A stretch of 64,000 bases of DNA, from IMG/VR virus record IMGVR_UViG_3300031963_000048, positions 30,807-94,806 of that record, one strand, 5' to 3'. Origin of the DNA: a virus. Numbering within the stretch: position 1 is the first letter of the stretch; every line of letters begins with the position of its first letter. The position numbers and the translations under genes are program-made. The notes under the pieces are model-generated. The model made no database searches. It saw nothing but the letters and a program-made list of their open reading frames with translations, and was not told the origin of the DNA. Positions 1 to 7,113 of the stretch are shown piece after piece.

Positions 1-1102
1 GTTTCAGTCTAGCACCCCCAAGACTATTGTAGTGACGGCGCCGCGCATCCTCCTGGCAGAGCAGTTGTCTGCTGAATACCTTGAGTTTATCACTAATGCT
101 TCTGTGATGCACATTCACAGTGGTGAGACTCATCACTTCAGCAGCACTCGTCCCAATGCGATTCGCACTTGGTATGAGCAAACTCAAGGTCACAAACTGA
201 TTTTCACCACTTACAATTCTCTGCAGCAACTTGCAAAGGCAGATATTGAGGTGGATACGATTTACTTTGATGAGGCACACAATAGCGTTCAACGTCACTT
301 CTTTCCTGCTGTAGAGCATTTTGCTGCTGAAGCAAAGCGTTGCTACTTCTTTACTGCAACTCCCAAGTATTCTGCCACCGTTGCCAAACCTGGTATGAAT
401 GATGTTGCTGTCTACGGTAATATCATCGCCAAAGTTCCTGCTCCTGAATTGGTACAGGGTGGCTATATCATTCCTCCCAAAGTGATTACTGCTCCAATGC
501 GTCTGTCCGTCAAGGGTGAGGATATTGCTCAACGGGACTGTGAGTATCTGATGCAAATCATTCAGGACAATCCTGTCGATAAGATTCTGGTGTGTGCAAA
601 GGCAACTCGCCACATCATTGCTCTGCTGTCTGAATCTGACTTTGCAGACCAGATTGCCGAGCAAGGTTACTCTGTGCTGCACATTACTGCCAAGCACGGT
701 GCATTTATTGATGGGCAGAAGGTCAATCGTGAGGTGTTTTTTGACACTCTGAATGCTTGGGGCAAAGACCCTGACAAAAAGTTTGTGGTCCTGCATCACA
801 GCATTCTGGCAGAAGGCATCAACATTTCTGCTCTGGAAGCGGTCGTGTTCTTGCGCTCTATGGACGTTGTGGGCATCGGTCAGACCGTTGGTCGGACGCT
901 GCGTCTGCACCCCCAAGACGCCGCTGGAATCCGCTCTGGCGCCATTCAGGCAGGCGACCTGTCGTCCTACACTAAATCCTATGGTCTGGTGGTCTGCCCG
1001 GTCTTTGACAAGGCATCTACGGGCACTGCGAAGGCAGTCCAGAATGTGGTGGACATCATCTTCAAGCAAGGTGAGGTTGCCGTCAGCATTGTCAGGCGCT
1101 GA
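1..1102 (+). CDS. Superfamily 2 DEAH-box helicase, 5' partial
   Basis: C-terminal part of an ATP-dependent nucleic-acid helicase; the reading frame is open from base 2, so the start lies before the window and the GTG at 32 is internal (the frame upstream reads TPKTIVVTAPRILLAEQL, like motif Ia). Counting from base 32, the DEAH box is near residues 80-83, a TAT motif III near 108-110, and the motif VI string QTVGRTLRLHP follows in the second RecA-like domain. Walker A must lie upstream. T4-like phages carry UvsW in a similar role (branch migration, recombination-dependent replication), but the motif spacing visible here does not prove UvsW; a restriction-helicase-type relative is the alternative. 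Confidence 0.82.
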   Translation, partial: FQSSTPKTIVVTAPRILLAEQLSAEYLEFITNASVMHIHSGETHHFSSTRPNAIRTWYEQTQGHKLIFTTYNSLQQLAKADIEVDTIYFDEAHNSVQRHFFPAVEHFAAEAKRCYFFTATPKYSATVAKPGMNDVAVYGNIIAKVPAPELVQGGYIIPPKVITAPMRLSVKGEDIAQRDCEYLMQIIQDNPVDKILVCAKATRHIIALLSESDFADQIAEQGYSVLHITAKHGAFIDGQKVNREVFFDTLNAWGKDPDKKFVVLHHSILAEGINISALEAVVFLRSMDVVGIGQTVGRTLRLHPQDAAGIRSGAIQAGDLSSYTKSYGLVVCPVFDKASTGTAKAVQNVVDIIFKQGEVAVSIVRR

Positions 1103-1117
1103 CTTTTCTGCTATACT
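1089..1117 (+). promoter_or_regulatory. Sigma-70-type promoter for the 1142 operon
   Basis: TTGTCA at 1089-1094 and TATACT at 1112-1117 are separated by 17 nt. The -35 lies inside the helicase 3' end. A Shine-Dalgarno (AGGAGA) then precedes the ATG at 1142, unlike most later units. Confidence 0.7.
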
Positions 1118-1141
1118 ACCTACACATCAGGAGAAACTCTA

Positions 1142-1285
1142 ATGCGCTGCAAAGTCCAACTCTATGTCGCTGGCAAAGTCTTTGATGAGATTGTCGAGGC
1201 ACGTGATTATGATGATGCCAGGCGGACTGCTCTAGCACGTAATCCAAGTGCTAAAGTTATTGGTGTGACCGCTGTATTCGGATGA
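1142..1285 (+). CDS. Small conserved cyanophage protein (47 aa)
   Basis: First gene after the helicase. The 47-aa product starts MRCKVQLYVAGKVFDEIVEA and contains a DARRTALARNP segment that I associate with a family recurring in T4-like cyanophages; function unknown. It has a clear Shine-Dalgarno (AGGAGA) and overlaps the next gene by 4 nt (ATGA), so the two are probably translationally coupled. Confidence 0.75.
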   Translation: MRCKVQLYVAGKVFDEIVEARDYDDARRTALARNPSAKVIGVTAVFG

Positions 1286-1527
1286 GCGAAAACTTTCAGA
1301 AACCTTTTGTAGATCGTCCAGGAATCTTAAATCCAAAACCATCAGATCCACAAGGTTATGTCACTAAAGATGGTATGTGGGCAGCAGTGCCATTTGGTAA
1401 AAAGTTTATTATCATTCACAACGGACAGCAGGTTCATCTAGCAAACAATTACAAGTCCGCCAAAACCTACATTCAAAAGTCCGCAAAAGGCGCATCGGTC
1501 TCCAGTCTAGATCAATTTCTTGGTTAA
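1282..1527 (+). CDS. Small conserved cyanophage protein (81 aa)
   Basis: 81-aa soluble protein of unknown function. N-terminus SENFQKPFVDRPGILNPKP is proline-rich, followed by a hydrophobic beta-like core (AAVPFGKKFIIIHNG). The ATG overlaps the stop of the upstream gene (ATGA). Looks like a cyanophage core-type hypothetical; no catalytic motif seen. Confidence 0.75.
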   Translation: MSENFQKPFVDRPGILNPKPSDPQGYVTKDGMWAAVPFGKKFIIIHNGQQVHLANNYKSAKTYIQKSAKGASVSSLDQFLG

Positions 1528-1552
1528 ATAATAAAACTATGAGACCTAGATG

Positions 1553-1783
1553 ATGTCTTATTATGCTTGGTTTATCGTATTTGCAGTAGCGGCATACTTT
1601 ATCGCAACAGATGATAGTATCGCTGCTGCCTTTTATTATGTGCTTAAGTTAGCAAAGTCTAACTATGAGAAACAAAAGTGGTGGTTGTTAAACAATCCAC
1701 GTAATCCTGTGGTAAAATATTTAATGTGGCGTCGTTCTATGAAACTCGCAAAAGAGTTAATGGACGAATATAAAAATAAATAA
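1553..1783 (+). CDS. Small membrane protein (76 aa)
   Basis: N-terminal hydrophobic segment (YYAWFIVFAVAAYFIA, residues about 3-18) followed by a second weaker hydrophobic stretch and a basic, Trp-rich tail. Likely a one-pass inner-membrane protein. An in-frame ATG three bases upstream (1550) is an equally possible start. Function unknown. Confidence 0.65.
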   Translation: MSYYAWFIVFAVAAYFIATDDSIAAAFYYVLKLAKSNYEKQKWWLLNNPRNPVVKYLMWRRSMKLAKELMDEYKNK

Positions 1784-1803
1784 CACTACATCTGGTAATA
1801 CAT

Positions 1804-2121
1804 ATGCTCTCTACGCAGTACAGATTGAGACTGGAAGCAATCTGTGAGAAGATTGTACTTCATAAAGAAGTAAGTTTAGAAGATATGATCTGGGCAGAGA
1901 AACTTGCAAAGGCAAATCGCTCTGCTGGAACAATGCTCCGCCAGGCAAGACGTAAAGCGGAAAATCCCAATATGGATGAAATGGATGATTTCCTAAACTC
2001 AATGGATATTGGTGGTTTAGGGCACGAAAGATTTGGTAGAAGAGGTTTTGACAACCCAGATGAACTGCATGATTGGTTTAAACGTGATGATGACGAAACC
2101 GATTGGCGAACAAGAGATTGA
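1804..2121 (+). CDS. Conserved small protein (105 aa), unknown function
   Basis: Helical N-terminal half (residues 1-60, with EAICEKIVLHKEVSLEDM and an AEKLAKANR stretch), then an acidic, Asp/Trp-rich tail ending DDDETDWRTRD. No enzyme motif. Sits between the membrane gene at 1553 and a strong promoter at 2118 whose -35 overlaps its stop codon. Confidence 0.7.
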   Translation: MLSTQYRLRLEAICEKIVLHKEVSLEDMIWAEKLAKANRSAGTMLRQARRKAENPNMDEMDDFLNSMDIGGLGHERFGRRGFDNPDELHDWFKRDDDETDWRTRD

Positions 2122-2146
2122 CAATATCTGAAAAAACCTTTATAAT
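2118..2146 (+). promoter_or_regulatory. Consensus sigma-70 promoter
   Basis: Perfect TTGACA (2118-2123), 17-nt spacer and perfect TATAAT (2141-2146), 22 nt before the ATG at 2168. Likely read directly by host RNA polymerase as an early promoter; the -35 begins within the stop region of the 1804 gene. Confidence 0.85.
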
Positions 2147-2167
2147 ACCCGCATATACACTCTGATT

Positions 2168-2371
2168 ATGGACTACAAACCCTATAGTATGGAATGGAGT
2201 CGGCGGCGGTATCTTGCCGAAGCAATCCAACAATACTTTGATACTGATGCGTCTCTGGATGTTGTCCTGGACGATATTGTGAGTGTGCTTGAGGAGAATG
2301 TAGAGCACCACAAGAGTCGTGCCGAACGCTTTCAGGAAGTTCTGGATGGTCTGAAATCTCTTCCTTATTGA
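2168..2371 (+). CDS. Hypothetical protein (67 aa)
   Basis: 67-aa acidic, probably all-helical protein (AEAIQQYFDTDASLDVVLDD, then a helical LEENVEHHKSRAERFQEVLDG). First gene after the consensus promoter at 2118; the next gene starts 2 nt after its stop. Function unknown. Confidence 0.65.
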   Translation: MDYKPYSMEWSRRRYLAEAIQQYFDTDASLDVVLDDIVSVLEENVEHHKSRAERFQEVLDGLKSLPY

Positions 2372-2372
2372 T

Positions 2373-2558
2373 ATGAAACCTAACTTTCGTAAGGTATTGG
2401 AGATGGCACTGGAAGAAGGTGTCCGTTATGGATACAATCGTGCCCATAAACACGTAGAGAACCCACACGAAGATGCTGTGGTTGATTGTGTGGTTGATGG
2501 TGCGATGAACTCTCTGTATGAATGGTTTGACTTTGAGGAAAACAATAATGAGCAGTAA
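2373..2558 (+). CDS. Hypothetical protein (61 aa)
   Basis: 61-aa helical acidic protein (FRKVLEMALEEGVRYGYNRA) with a Glu/Asn-rich end. Follows the 2168 gene by one base and overlaps the next start by 11 nt, so it belongs to the same operon. Unknown function. Confidence 0.65.
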   Translation: MKPNFRKVLEMALEEGVRYGYNRAHKHVENPHEDAVVDCVVDGAMNSLYEWFDFEENNNEQ

Positions 2559-2721
2559 AACTTATCTACAATATGTCGCAATCCCTGCACTTGCGTTTTT
2601 TGTGTCCGCTATTGTATCATATAATCTGACACCAGAAAAAACACCACACCATACATCTACGGTCTCTGGATCTTCTGGTGACCTTAAATGCACTACATCT
2701 TGTGTTATTAAAGAGCAATGA
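2548..2721 (+). CDS. Small membrane-anchored protein (57 aa)
   Basis: Residues about 7-25 (QYVAIPALAFFVSAIVSY) form a membrane segment, followed by a polar Thr/Ser-rich tail with two cysteines (KCTTSC). The tail would face the periplasm if the anchor is type II. An upstream in-frame ATG at 2518 lies inside the previous gene; 2548 places the hydrophobic segment at the N-terminus and is preferred. Confidence 0.6.
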   Translation: MSSKTYLQYVAIPALAFFVSAIVSYNLTPEKTPHHTSTVSGSSGDLKCTTSCVIKEQ

Positions 2722-3005
2722 ATCTAATTAAATTTAAGCATCGCTATGACTTTGGACACGAAGTTTATGTTCAAGTTGTTAATATTAAACGATGGAGTTT
2801 GTTTCAGTTTTCTGTAAGTTGGAATGATTATCCTTCTTCACCTTATCTTCAGATTACAATGGGAAGTAATGGTCTTTTAGGTATTCTCTTCTGGGCATAT
2901 AAGTTTGGGTTTGATATTGATTTGCTTTCCCGCACTTGGAGATGGGACCATTTAGAGGAAGTGGATGAAAAAGAGACTGATTATCTTGGAATGGATGAGT
3001 GTTGA
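2718..3005 (+). CDS. Hypothetical protein (95 aa)
   Basis: 95-aa protein with aromatic beta-rich N-terminal half (QFSVSWNDYPSSPYLQI), a hydrophobic Gly-rich middle (GSNGLLGILFWAYKFGFDID) and an acidic end. ATGA overlap with the gene upstream and TGATG overlap with the gene downstream. I do not recognise the family. Confidence 0.65.
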   Translation: MNLIKFKHRYDFGHEVYVQVVNIKRWSLFQFSVSWNDYPSSPYLQITMGSNGLLGILFWAYKFGFDIDLLSRTWRWDHLEEVDEKETDYLGMDEC

Positions 3006-3370
3006 TGAAGAAAAAACTGAACTGGTTTGAGTATTACTTCGGACATTGTTTCCAGACTGGTTGGAGAGAGATCTGGAACAACTTTAAGATGTGGAGAGAT
3101 CTCATCAGTGGAAACTATGCTGATTATGCTCTGCTGAAAAACGACGATCCATATGAAGAATGTTATCAGTGGTTCTGGTGCAGCATTAATATGGATGAAA
3201 CATATCCCAAAGAGTTTCTAGAATATCTGATGGAGATGTGTGATAGGATTGATCGTGGTGAAGAAAAGGTCTATCCACTTGATGAAGACTTTATGAATAG
3301 ACTTAAAGACCTTACTGGCGATGAGGACACTTTGGAAACTGGCACAGAGGACGTTGAAGACGCCTCCTGA
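3005..3370 (+). CDS. Hypothetical protein (121 aa), Trp-rich
   Basis: Acidic protein with a Trp/Phe/Tyr-rich first half (NWFEYYFGHCFQTGWREIW). ATG at 3005 overlaps the upstream stop (TGATG); two codons further up a GTG is also open. Its last 45 bases contain the upstream promoter box of the next transcription unit (3325-3381), so coding and regulatory sequence overlap. Confidence 0.65.
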   Translation: MKKKLNWFEYYFGHCFQTGWREIWNNFKMWRDLISGNYADYALLKNDDPYEECYQWFWCSINMDETYPKEFLEYLMEMCDRIDRGEEKVYPLDEDFMNRLKDLTGDEDTLETGTEDVEDAS

Positions 3371-3381
3371 TGCCCTATAAT
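3325..3381 (+). promoter_or_regulatory. Phage box promoter 1 (TGGCAC box + TATAAT)
   Basis: Box with GGACAC then TTTGGAAACTGGCACAGAGG; TGGCAC starts at 3340 and TATAAT lies at 3376-3381 (36 nt apart). The box is inside the 3' coding end of the 3005 gene. The ATG follows 27 nt after the -10 start, with no Shine-Dalgarno. Confidence 0.7.
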
Positions 3382-3402
3382 ACCATTATACGAAACGCCC
3401 CT

Positions 3403-3666
3403 ATGACTCTCAAAGAGAAGAAGGCACTACTCAAACGACTTGAGCAGGCAGGCACCACTTGTATGGATTGTGGTCAAACTTATGGTGTTTATTCAGTCGG
3501 TTGTTCATCTGTCTGGAATGGTAAATGTGGTGTCTGTGGTGAAGAAAAACGGGTGACTGAATCCCGTGATTTTGCTTACTTTATTACTGGTATTCGCAAA
3601 CTGAAACTGGAGATCCAAAATGAGAAGAGTAACCGTAAGACCCAAAAGCAGCAAGGCGAAGAATAG
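3403..3666 (+). CDS. Zinc-ribbon-like small protein (87 aa)
   Basis: Two Cys pairs, CMDC and CGVC about 25 residues apart, look like a structural zinc ribbon; the rest is basic and helical (ALLKRLEQ, IRKLKLEI). The frame is open further upstream through the -10 box, but the start is placed at 3403 because the TATAAT at 3376 would otherwise lie in the coding part. May bind nucleic acid or a host protein; no direct evidence. Confidence 0.65.
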   Translation: MTLKEKKALLKRLEQAGTTCMDCGQTYGVYSVGCSSVWNGKCGVCGEEKRVTESRDFAYFITGIRKLKLEIQNEKSNRKTQKQQGEE

Positions 3667-3832
3667 ATTAGCAAATATCATGGGAAACAATCCTGTCTGT
3701 ATTGTAGAGCAGGACACTGGTGGTGAGTTATTCTTGGCATCAGAAAACCGTAAATACTTTTTTTGGGTTAGTACAAGAACTGGAACTAATCGTTTCGGTG
3801 ACAAATCTGATGCACACTGGGAGGTGCTCTAA
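3620..3832 (+). CDS. Basic N-terminal small protein (70 aa), cyanophage family
   Basis: Begins MRRVTVRPKSSKAKNRLAN, a strongly basic start that I associate with a recurring cyanophage small protein, then a beta-rich half (CIVEQDTGGELFLASENRKY). It overlaps the upstream gene by 47 nt in another frame; a shorter start at 3680 (MGNNP) would avoid most of this, but the basic N-terminus looks genuine. Unknown function. Confidence 0.7.
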   Translation: MRRVTVRPKSSKAKNRLANIMGNNPVCIVEQDTGGELFLASENRKYFFWVSTRTGTNRFGDKSDAHWEVL

Positions 3833-4008
3833 TGAATTACCTTTGTATTGTTGATGGACTCATAGAGTACGCTAGCACTTCTGAAAGTAGTTTTGCTCAC
3901 TATCAGTTAGTGTATGCCGAAGAGCACAAAGATGCTGATGTTCAGTATCTGACTCTCACTGATGAAGAGTATGATGAAATGTTCCCTTATGAAGAGGAAG
4001 AAGAATGA
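3832..4008 (+). CDS. Acidic small protein (58 aa)
   Basis: 58 aa starting MNYLCIVDGLIEYASTSE and ending in a run of Glu residues. Coupled to both neighbours: TAATG upstream, ATGA downstream. The acidic tail suggests a protein-binding rather than DNA-binding role, but function is unknown. Confidence 0.65.
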   Translation: MNYLCIVDGLIEYASTSESSFAHYQLVYAEEHKDADVQYLTLTDEEYDEMFPYEEEEE

Positions 4009-4259
4009 GATTTCGTAACATAGAGTTTCGTTGGAGTAAAGTCAACAACAAGTATGAACTCGTCAAGTGGTATACTCACGACTCTGGTGATAGTTGCTAT
4101 GTCGTTGCTTTCTTCAATAAAAGCACAGAAGGCTATGATATGAGAACCATCGGTACTAGGTTCTTTGAGGATAAAGATGCTTGGGTTGTAGGTAAATATG
4201 GTTTGGAGTTTCTAAATGCTATCTCTGCTATTCAAAAAGAGGAAGATGAACTGAAATAG
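4005..4259 (+). CDS. Hypothetical protein (84 aa)
   Basis: 84-aa mixed alpha/beta protein (RFRNIEFRWSKVNNKYELVK, then SCYVVAFFNKS). Last gene of the 3403 operon; its TAG stop overlaps the next phage promoter box (4259). No recognisable motif. Confidence 0.65.
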   Translation: MRFRNIEFRWSKVNNKYELVKWYTHDSGDSCYVVAFFNKSTEGYDMRTIGTRFFEDKDAWVVGKYGLEFLNAISAIQKEEDELK

Positions 4260-4315
4260 GACACTTGAAGAACTGGCACAGGAGCATCCCACAGGTGCTC
4301 CTTTTGCCTTATAAT
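4259..4315 (+). promoter_or_regulatory. Phage box promoter 2
   Basis: GGACAC followed by TTGAAGAACTGGCACAGG; TGGCAC starts at 4274, TATAAT at 4310-4315 (36 nt). A hairpin (4281-4301) lies between them. ATG follows at 4337, 27 nt from the -10 start. Confidence 0.75.
4281..4305 (+). terminator. Hairpin terminator inside promoter module 2
   Basis: GGAGCA (4281-4286) pairs with TGCTCC (4296-4301) around a 9-nt loop, followed by TTTT. Would end transcripts of the 3403 operon just before the next start site. Confidence 0.6.
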
Positions 4316-4336
4316 GACTTCATAAGAAACAAACCG

Positions 4337-4510
4337 ATGAACTACGAAACTGACATCATCATTCATCAGTATTCTTCTGATGGAGATTTTTATTACAAAC
4401 TCAAAGTCACAGATGTAATGAATATGGATTACTACTATGAGGGTAGTGCTCTAACTCTTGATAATGTTATGGAATGTATCCAACTTCACCTCAAACAACA
4501 CCAGAACTGA
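4337..4510 (+). CDS. Hypothetical protein (57 aa)
   Basis: 57-aa Tyr/Asp-rich protein (MNYETDIIIHQYSSDGDFYY). The frame is open upstream to 4265 across the promoter, but 4337 is the first ATG after the -10 box. Unknown function; first gene of a new operon. Confidence 0.65.
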   Translation: MNYETDIIIHQYSSDGDFYYKLKVTDVMNMDYYYEGSALTLDNVMECIQLHLKQHQN

Positions 4511-4511
4511 A

Positions 4512-4742
4512 ATGAAACGCAACAACTTTGATTTTATGGATGCTTGGACTGTTTTGATTGTTGGTACTGTTGTTTTGGTTCTTCTTGCTGCTCCCATCAC
4601 AGGAGTTATGAAAGTCATTACAACTCAACAAGCACTCAACGAACAGTGTGGGACTAACTACAACTTCTTCCAAGTTGCTACTGCGGGTGATAATCTTTCC
4701 CGTCTTTGCCAAATCAAAAATCAAACTGTGACGATTAAATGA
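4512..4742 (+). CDS. Small single-pass membrane protein (76 aa)
   Basis: Membrane segment at about residues 11-30 (WTVLIVGTVVLVLLAAPITG) after a short polar N-terminus, then a soluble tail with two Cys (CGTNYNF, LCQIKN). Starts directly after the upstream stop (TGAAATG). Function unknown. Confidence 0.65.
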   Translation: MKRNNFDFMDAWTVLIVGTVVLVLLAAPITGVMKVITTQQALNEQCGTNYNFFQVATAGDNLSRLCQIKNQTVTIK

Positions 4743-4924
4743 GATACTACGAAAGTAGAACCTACGAACACCAGTGCGACTTTGATGCTAAAAACAGAGC
4801 AGAAAAAGCATCACAAGATTACTACAAAAAGTGGATAAATCTTCGTAAAGAAGTTCGTAATCTTGTAAGAGAACAAAACCTCACCATTACTCCTGAATTT
4901 TCTAAACTGATTGGACTGAAATGA
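4739..4924 (+). CDS. Paralogue A of a duplicated 61-aa protein
   Basis: 61-aa helical protein, MRYYESRTYEHQCDFDAKNR, ending with the segment EVRNLVREQNLTITPEFSKL. A close second copy of the same length is encoded at 8813-8998; the C-terminal half is nearly invariant while the middle differs. Both copies sit in the same coupled (ATGA) arrangement. Function unknown; highly charged, probably soluble. Confidence 0.75.
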   Translation: MRYYESRTYEHQCDFDAKNRAEKASQDYYKKWINLRKEVRNLVREQNLTITPEFSKLIGLK

Positions 4925-5133
4925 CTAACCACATCATTCCCAAAGTCGCATACATTCCTCTGGAATACCATATGTCTGTTGAAGATTTCTTGGAAGTTTG
5001 GAAGGATATGGAAATGGAAGATGAACCAACCCAAGAAGATTATGATACTTTTATTCTTGATAGGGGAAAATCGTATTTTTATGATATGAGAGGTGAGATT
5101 GAAAACAACATTCGTTTGATAGAGGACAACTGA
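4921..5133 (+). CDS. Hypothetical acidic protein (70 aa)
   Basis: 70-aa acidic protein (DFLEVWKDMEMEDEPTQEDY). ATGA overlap with paralogue A. One of many genes here that begin ATGACT (Met-Thr). Unknown function. Confidence 0.65.
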   Translation: MTNHIIPKVAYIPLEYHMSVEDFLEVWKDMEMEDEPTQEDYDTFILDRGKSYFYDMRGEIENNIRLIEDN

Positions 5134-5134
5134 A

Positions 5135-5458
5135 ATGACTGCCTTCAATTACAAAGGATACGGACGCATCTACACTAATCCAGAAAACATTCAAGATGTA
5201 GAACAAATCATTCAAGAACTTGATGAGTTTGAGTGGGGTTATTATCCAGGAGGACTTGTAGCATCTTGGGATATGTATCCATATGTTGAGTATGTTGGTA
5301 AGTTTGAACTGAATGAAGACAAGTTCAAACAAATCTGTAAAGAACGAAACATTCCTGTTTTTGTCTTTAATGCTTATGATAATGACTATCCTCGTGGTTA
5401 TGTTAAAACTTTGAATAGAGAAGAAATTCAACAACTTTCTTATGGAGAACTGAAATGA
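5135..5458 (+). CDS. Hypothetical protein (107 aa)
   Basis: 107-aa protein of mixed alpha/beta character with aromatic-rich middle (FEWGYYPGGLVASWDMYPYV). The DVEQIIQELDEFEWGYYPGG segment suggests an alpha/beta sandwich. Coupled by ATGA to the next gene. Unknown function. Confidence 0.65.
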   Translation: MTAFNYKGYGRIYTNPENIQDVEQIIQELDEFEWGYYPGGLVASWDMYPYVEYVGKFELNEDKFKQICKERNIPVFVFNAYDNDYPRGYVKTLNREEIQQLSYGELK

Positions 5459-5775
5459 CTGAACGCATTCAAGTCAAAGAAACTCAACAATACTGGGGAG
5501 ATTTTGACGGAACACTTGAAAGTATTATTGCCGCACTTCAAGCAGAGTTAGATGCTGGTTGGGTGGGACTTGAATATGAATGCGAACCATATGAGGATGG
5601 TGCCTATTATCTTTACAAGCATCGTGAAGAAACCGACAAAGAATACAATAAGAGAATGAAACAACTGGAGAAAGAAAAGGCAGAGAAAGAAAAAGCAAAG
5701 GAACGAAAACTTCAACAACTGAAGAAAGACCTTGCTTCTTTGAGTGATGCCGACAAAAAACTCTTGGGTATGTAG
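5455..5775 (+). CDS. Coiled-coil small protein (106 aa)
   Basis: N-terminal globular half (TQQYWGDFDGTLESIIAALQ) followed by a long charged helix from about residue 60 (KRMKQLEKEKAEKEKAKERK) that should form a coiled coil, so the protein probably oligomerises. Last gene before promoter module 3, which begins on its final stop base. Confidence 0.65.
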   Translation: MTERIQVKETQQYWGDFDGTLESIIAALQAELDAGWVGLEYECEPYEDGAYYLYKHREETDKEYNKRMKQLEKEKAEKEKAKERKLQQLKKDLASLSDADKKLLGM

Positions 5776-5831
5776 GACACTTGAAGAACTGGCACAGGGG
5801 ATGCTCTGGATGCCTCTGGATGCCTTATAAT
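5775..5831 (+). promoter_or_regulatory. Phage box promoter 3
   Basis: GGACAC then TTGAAGAACTGGCACAGG; TGGCAC starts at 5790, TATAAT at 5826-5831 (36 nt). The segment between holds ATGCTCTGG/ATGCCTCTGG direct repeats. ATG at 5857 follows a CACACAGACACC leader without Shine-Dalgarno. Confidence 0.75.
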
Positions 5832-5856
5832 ACTCTCATACACACAGACACCTCTT

Positions 5857-6084
5857 ATGACAATTGAAATCACTAATCAAGTTCGTATTCAGGAACACAC
5901 TGATTTTTGGTACACCGTAGAAGACACTCACCTTGATGTAGGATTTGAAGGTTGTACCATTTCTTATTGGGAACTTCCTTCTGGTGTGAATACAAGTGAA
6001 AAACGAGTAAATCATATTTGTATGGAAAAAGAAGAAGCACTCGCAGTAGCAGACGCAATCTACAAACTCTTCAAAAAAGACTGA
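5857..6084 (+). CDS. Hypothetical protein (75 aa)
   Basis: 75 aa; beta-rich N-terminal part (TIEITNQVRIQEHTDFWYTV) and a C-terminal helix (KEEALAVADAIYKLFKK). Resembles small phage proteins with a beta-sheet plus helix layout; no family recognised. TGATG overlap with the next gene. Confidence 0.65.
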   Translation: MTIEITNQVRIQEHTDFWYTVEDTHLDVGFEGCTISYWELPSGVNTSEKRVNHICMEKEEALAVADAIYKLFKKD

Positions 6085-6296
6085 TGAAAATCATCGCACA
6101 CACACCTCAAGGAACTTTTGAGAGTGTTGATTTTGAGAGTGTTGATAAAGAAGGTGATGAGCAAGATTATCTTGATGCTTGTAATCTTCTATCAAAAATT
6201 GGGGATGTGACCTACTTTACCTTTGAAACTGACAAGGGTAGTGTCTATTTTCCAAAACAACTTATTCAACAATCTGTATTTGTGATTGAAAAATGA
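6084..6296 (+). CDS. Hypothetical protein (70 aa)
   Basis: 70 aa with an internal repeat FESVDFESVD near the N-terminus. The frame is open upstream inside the preceding gene, but ATG 6084 with TGATG coupling is preferred. Unknown function. Confidence 0.6.
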   Translation: MKIIAHTPQGTFESVDFESVDKEGDEQDYLDACNLLSKIGDVTYFTFETDKGSVYFPKQLIQQSVFVIEK

Positions 6297-6454
6297 CTGA
6301 CGAACAAATCCTACAACTTGTAAAAGAACATTTTGAAGAAGATTGGGATGAGAATGATGGTTGGGAGTATTCTGGAAACTTTGATGCCTTTGTGAAGTTT
6401 GCCCAAGAAATCTATGATAAGGCTTATGATGATGGTTGCTTCGACAATTATTGA
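6293..6454 (+). CDS. MTDEQIL-family small protein (53 aa)
   Basis: Starts MTDEQILQLVKEHFEED and ends with a helix containing KFAQEIYDKAYDDG. The same plan (MT-D/N-EQIL-x-LA ... KFA-x-x-I-x-x-x-Y) is seen at 9773, 9972 and 11219, so this is one member of a local paralogous family. Unknown function; coupled to the upstream gene by ATGA. Confidence 0.7.
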   Translation: MTDEQILQLVKEHFEEDWDENDGWEYSGNFDAFVKFAQEIYDKAYDDGCFDNY

Positions 6455-6511
6455 GGACACTTGAAGAACTGGCACAGGGGATGCTCTGGGTGCCTCTGGA
6501 TGCCCTATAAT
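6455..6511 (+). promoter_or_regulatory. Phage box promoter 4
   Basis: Near-identical to promoter 3: GGACAC, TTGAAGAACTGGCACAGG, TGGCAC at 6470 and TATAAT at 6506-6511 (36 nt), followed by the same CACACAGACACC leader to ATG 6537. Confidence 0.75.
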
Positions 6512-6536
6512 ACTCTTATACACACAGACACCTGAA

Positions 6537-6722
6537 ATGACTAATCTTCTTCAAAACTATACTCTTGAAGATTTCGTCAAATGTCGTAATCAAAAAGAAT
6601 GGATTTGTGATGAATGTAGAAATTGTGGTGATAGAGATTGTTGCTCTGGAAATCACATAATGTTTAGAGTTCCTAAAACTGATGATTGTCTCTGTTCTAT
6701 TTGTATGAGTAAATTGAAATGA
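6537..6722 (+). CDS. Cys-rich zinc-binding-like protein (61 aa)
   Basis: Eight cysteines in 61 aa: C-x2-C and C-x2-C type pairs in CDECRNCGDRDCC and a second cluster CLCSICMSK at the end, plus a His between. Very likely binds one or two zinc ions. Possible role as a small DNA- or protein-binding factor; no family recognised. Confidence 0.65.
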   Translation: MTNLLQNYTLEDFVKCRNQKEWICDECRNCGDRDCCSGNHIMFRVPKTDDCLCSICMSKLK

Positions 6723-6916
6723 AACTTTCATATAATCTCAAACAGTTTTGGTTGCGAAGATTGATGTGGAGATGGTGTTTTGATTGGTGGTTTAGAGTAA
6801 TGTATCCTCACATTTATTATAGTGAATATGGTAAAAGGTATGAGGAATATGTGAGTGATGATGATATGTTGTGGTTTTGGAACTATCTAAACAACTTTGA
6901 TAATGAGGTATTATGA
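6719..6916 (+). CDS. Trp/Tyr-rich small protein (65 aa)
   Basis: Exceptionally aromatic (QFWLRRLMWRWCFDWWFRVM), with basic residues interleaved in the first 30 residues and an acidic second half. The amphipathic N-terminus could lie on a membrane. ATGA overlaps at both ends. Unknown function. Confidence 0.6.
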   Translation: MKLSYNLKQFWLRRLMWRWCFDWWFRVMYPHIYYSEYGKRYEEYVSDDDMLWFWNYLNNFDNEVL

Positions 6917-7113
6917 CTTTACTTGAAACACTGAATGAAGTGAGTTGGGATTGGTCTTCAATGGAACAATCTTCCCCACAAACAATTGCTTCTGCTGTTC
7001 TTCAATATTTGATTGATGAGCATAGTGAAGTTAGAGGAACTGGACGAGTTGATAAGAAATCTCAAGTAGTATCCGTCAAAACTCTTATGAAACTTATTGA
7101 GGAACTGAAATGA
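6913..7113 (+). CDS. Hypothetical protein (66 aa)
   Basis: 66-aa helical protein starting MTLLETLNEVSWDWSSME; unrelated to its neighbours as far as I can see. Start ATGA-coupled to the gene before, stop ATGA-coupled to the gene after. Confidence 0.6.
   Translation: MTLLETLNEVSWDWSSMEQSSPQTIASAVLQYLIDEHSEVRGTGRVDKKSQVVSVKTLMKLIEELK

Noticed and set aside
753-1142. Open + frame of 129 codons inside the helicase
   Set aside because: Shadow frame of the DEAH helicase gene: Cys/Trp/Arg-rich product with no domain, and the true gene frame is clear.
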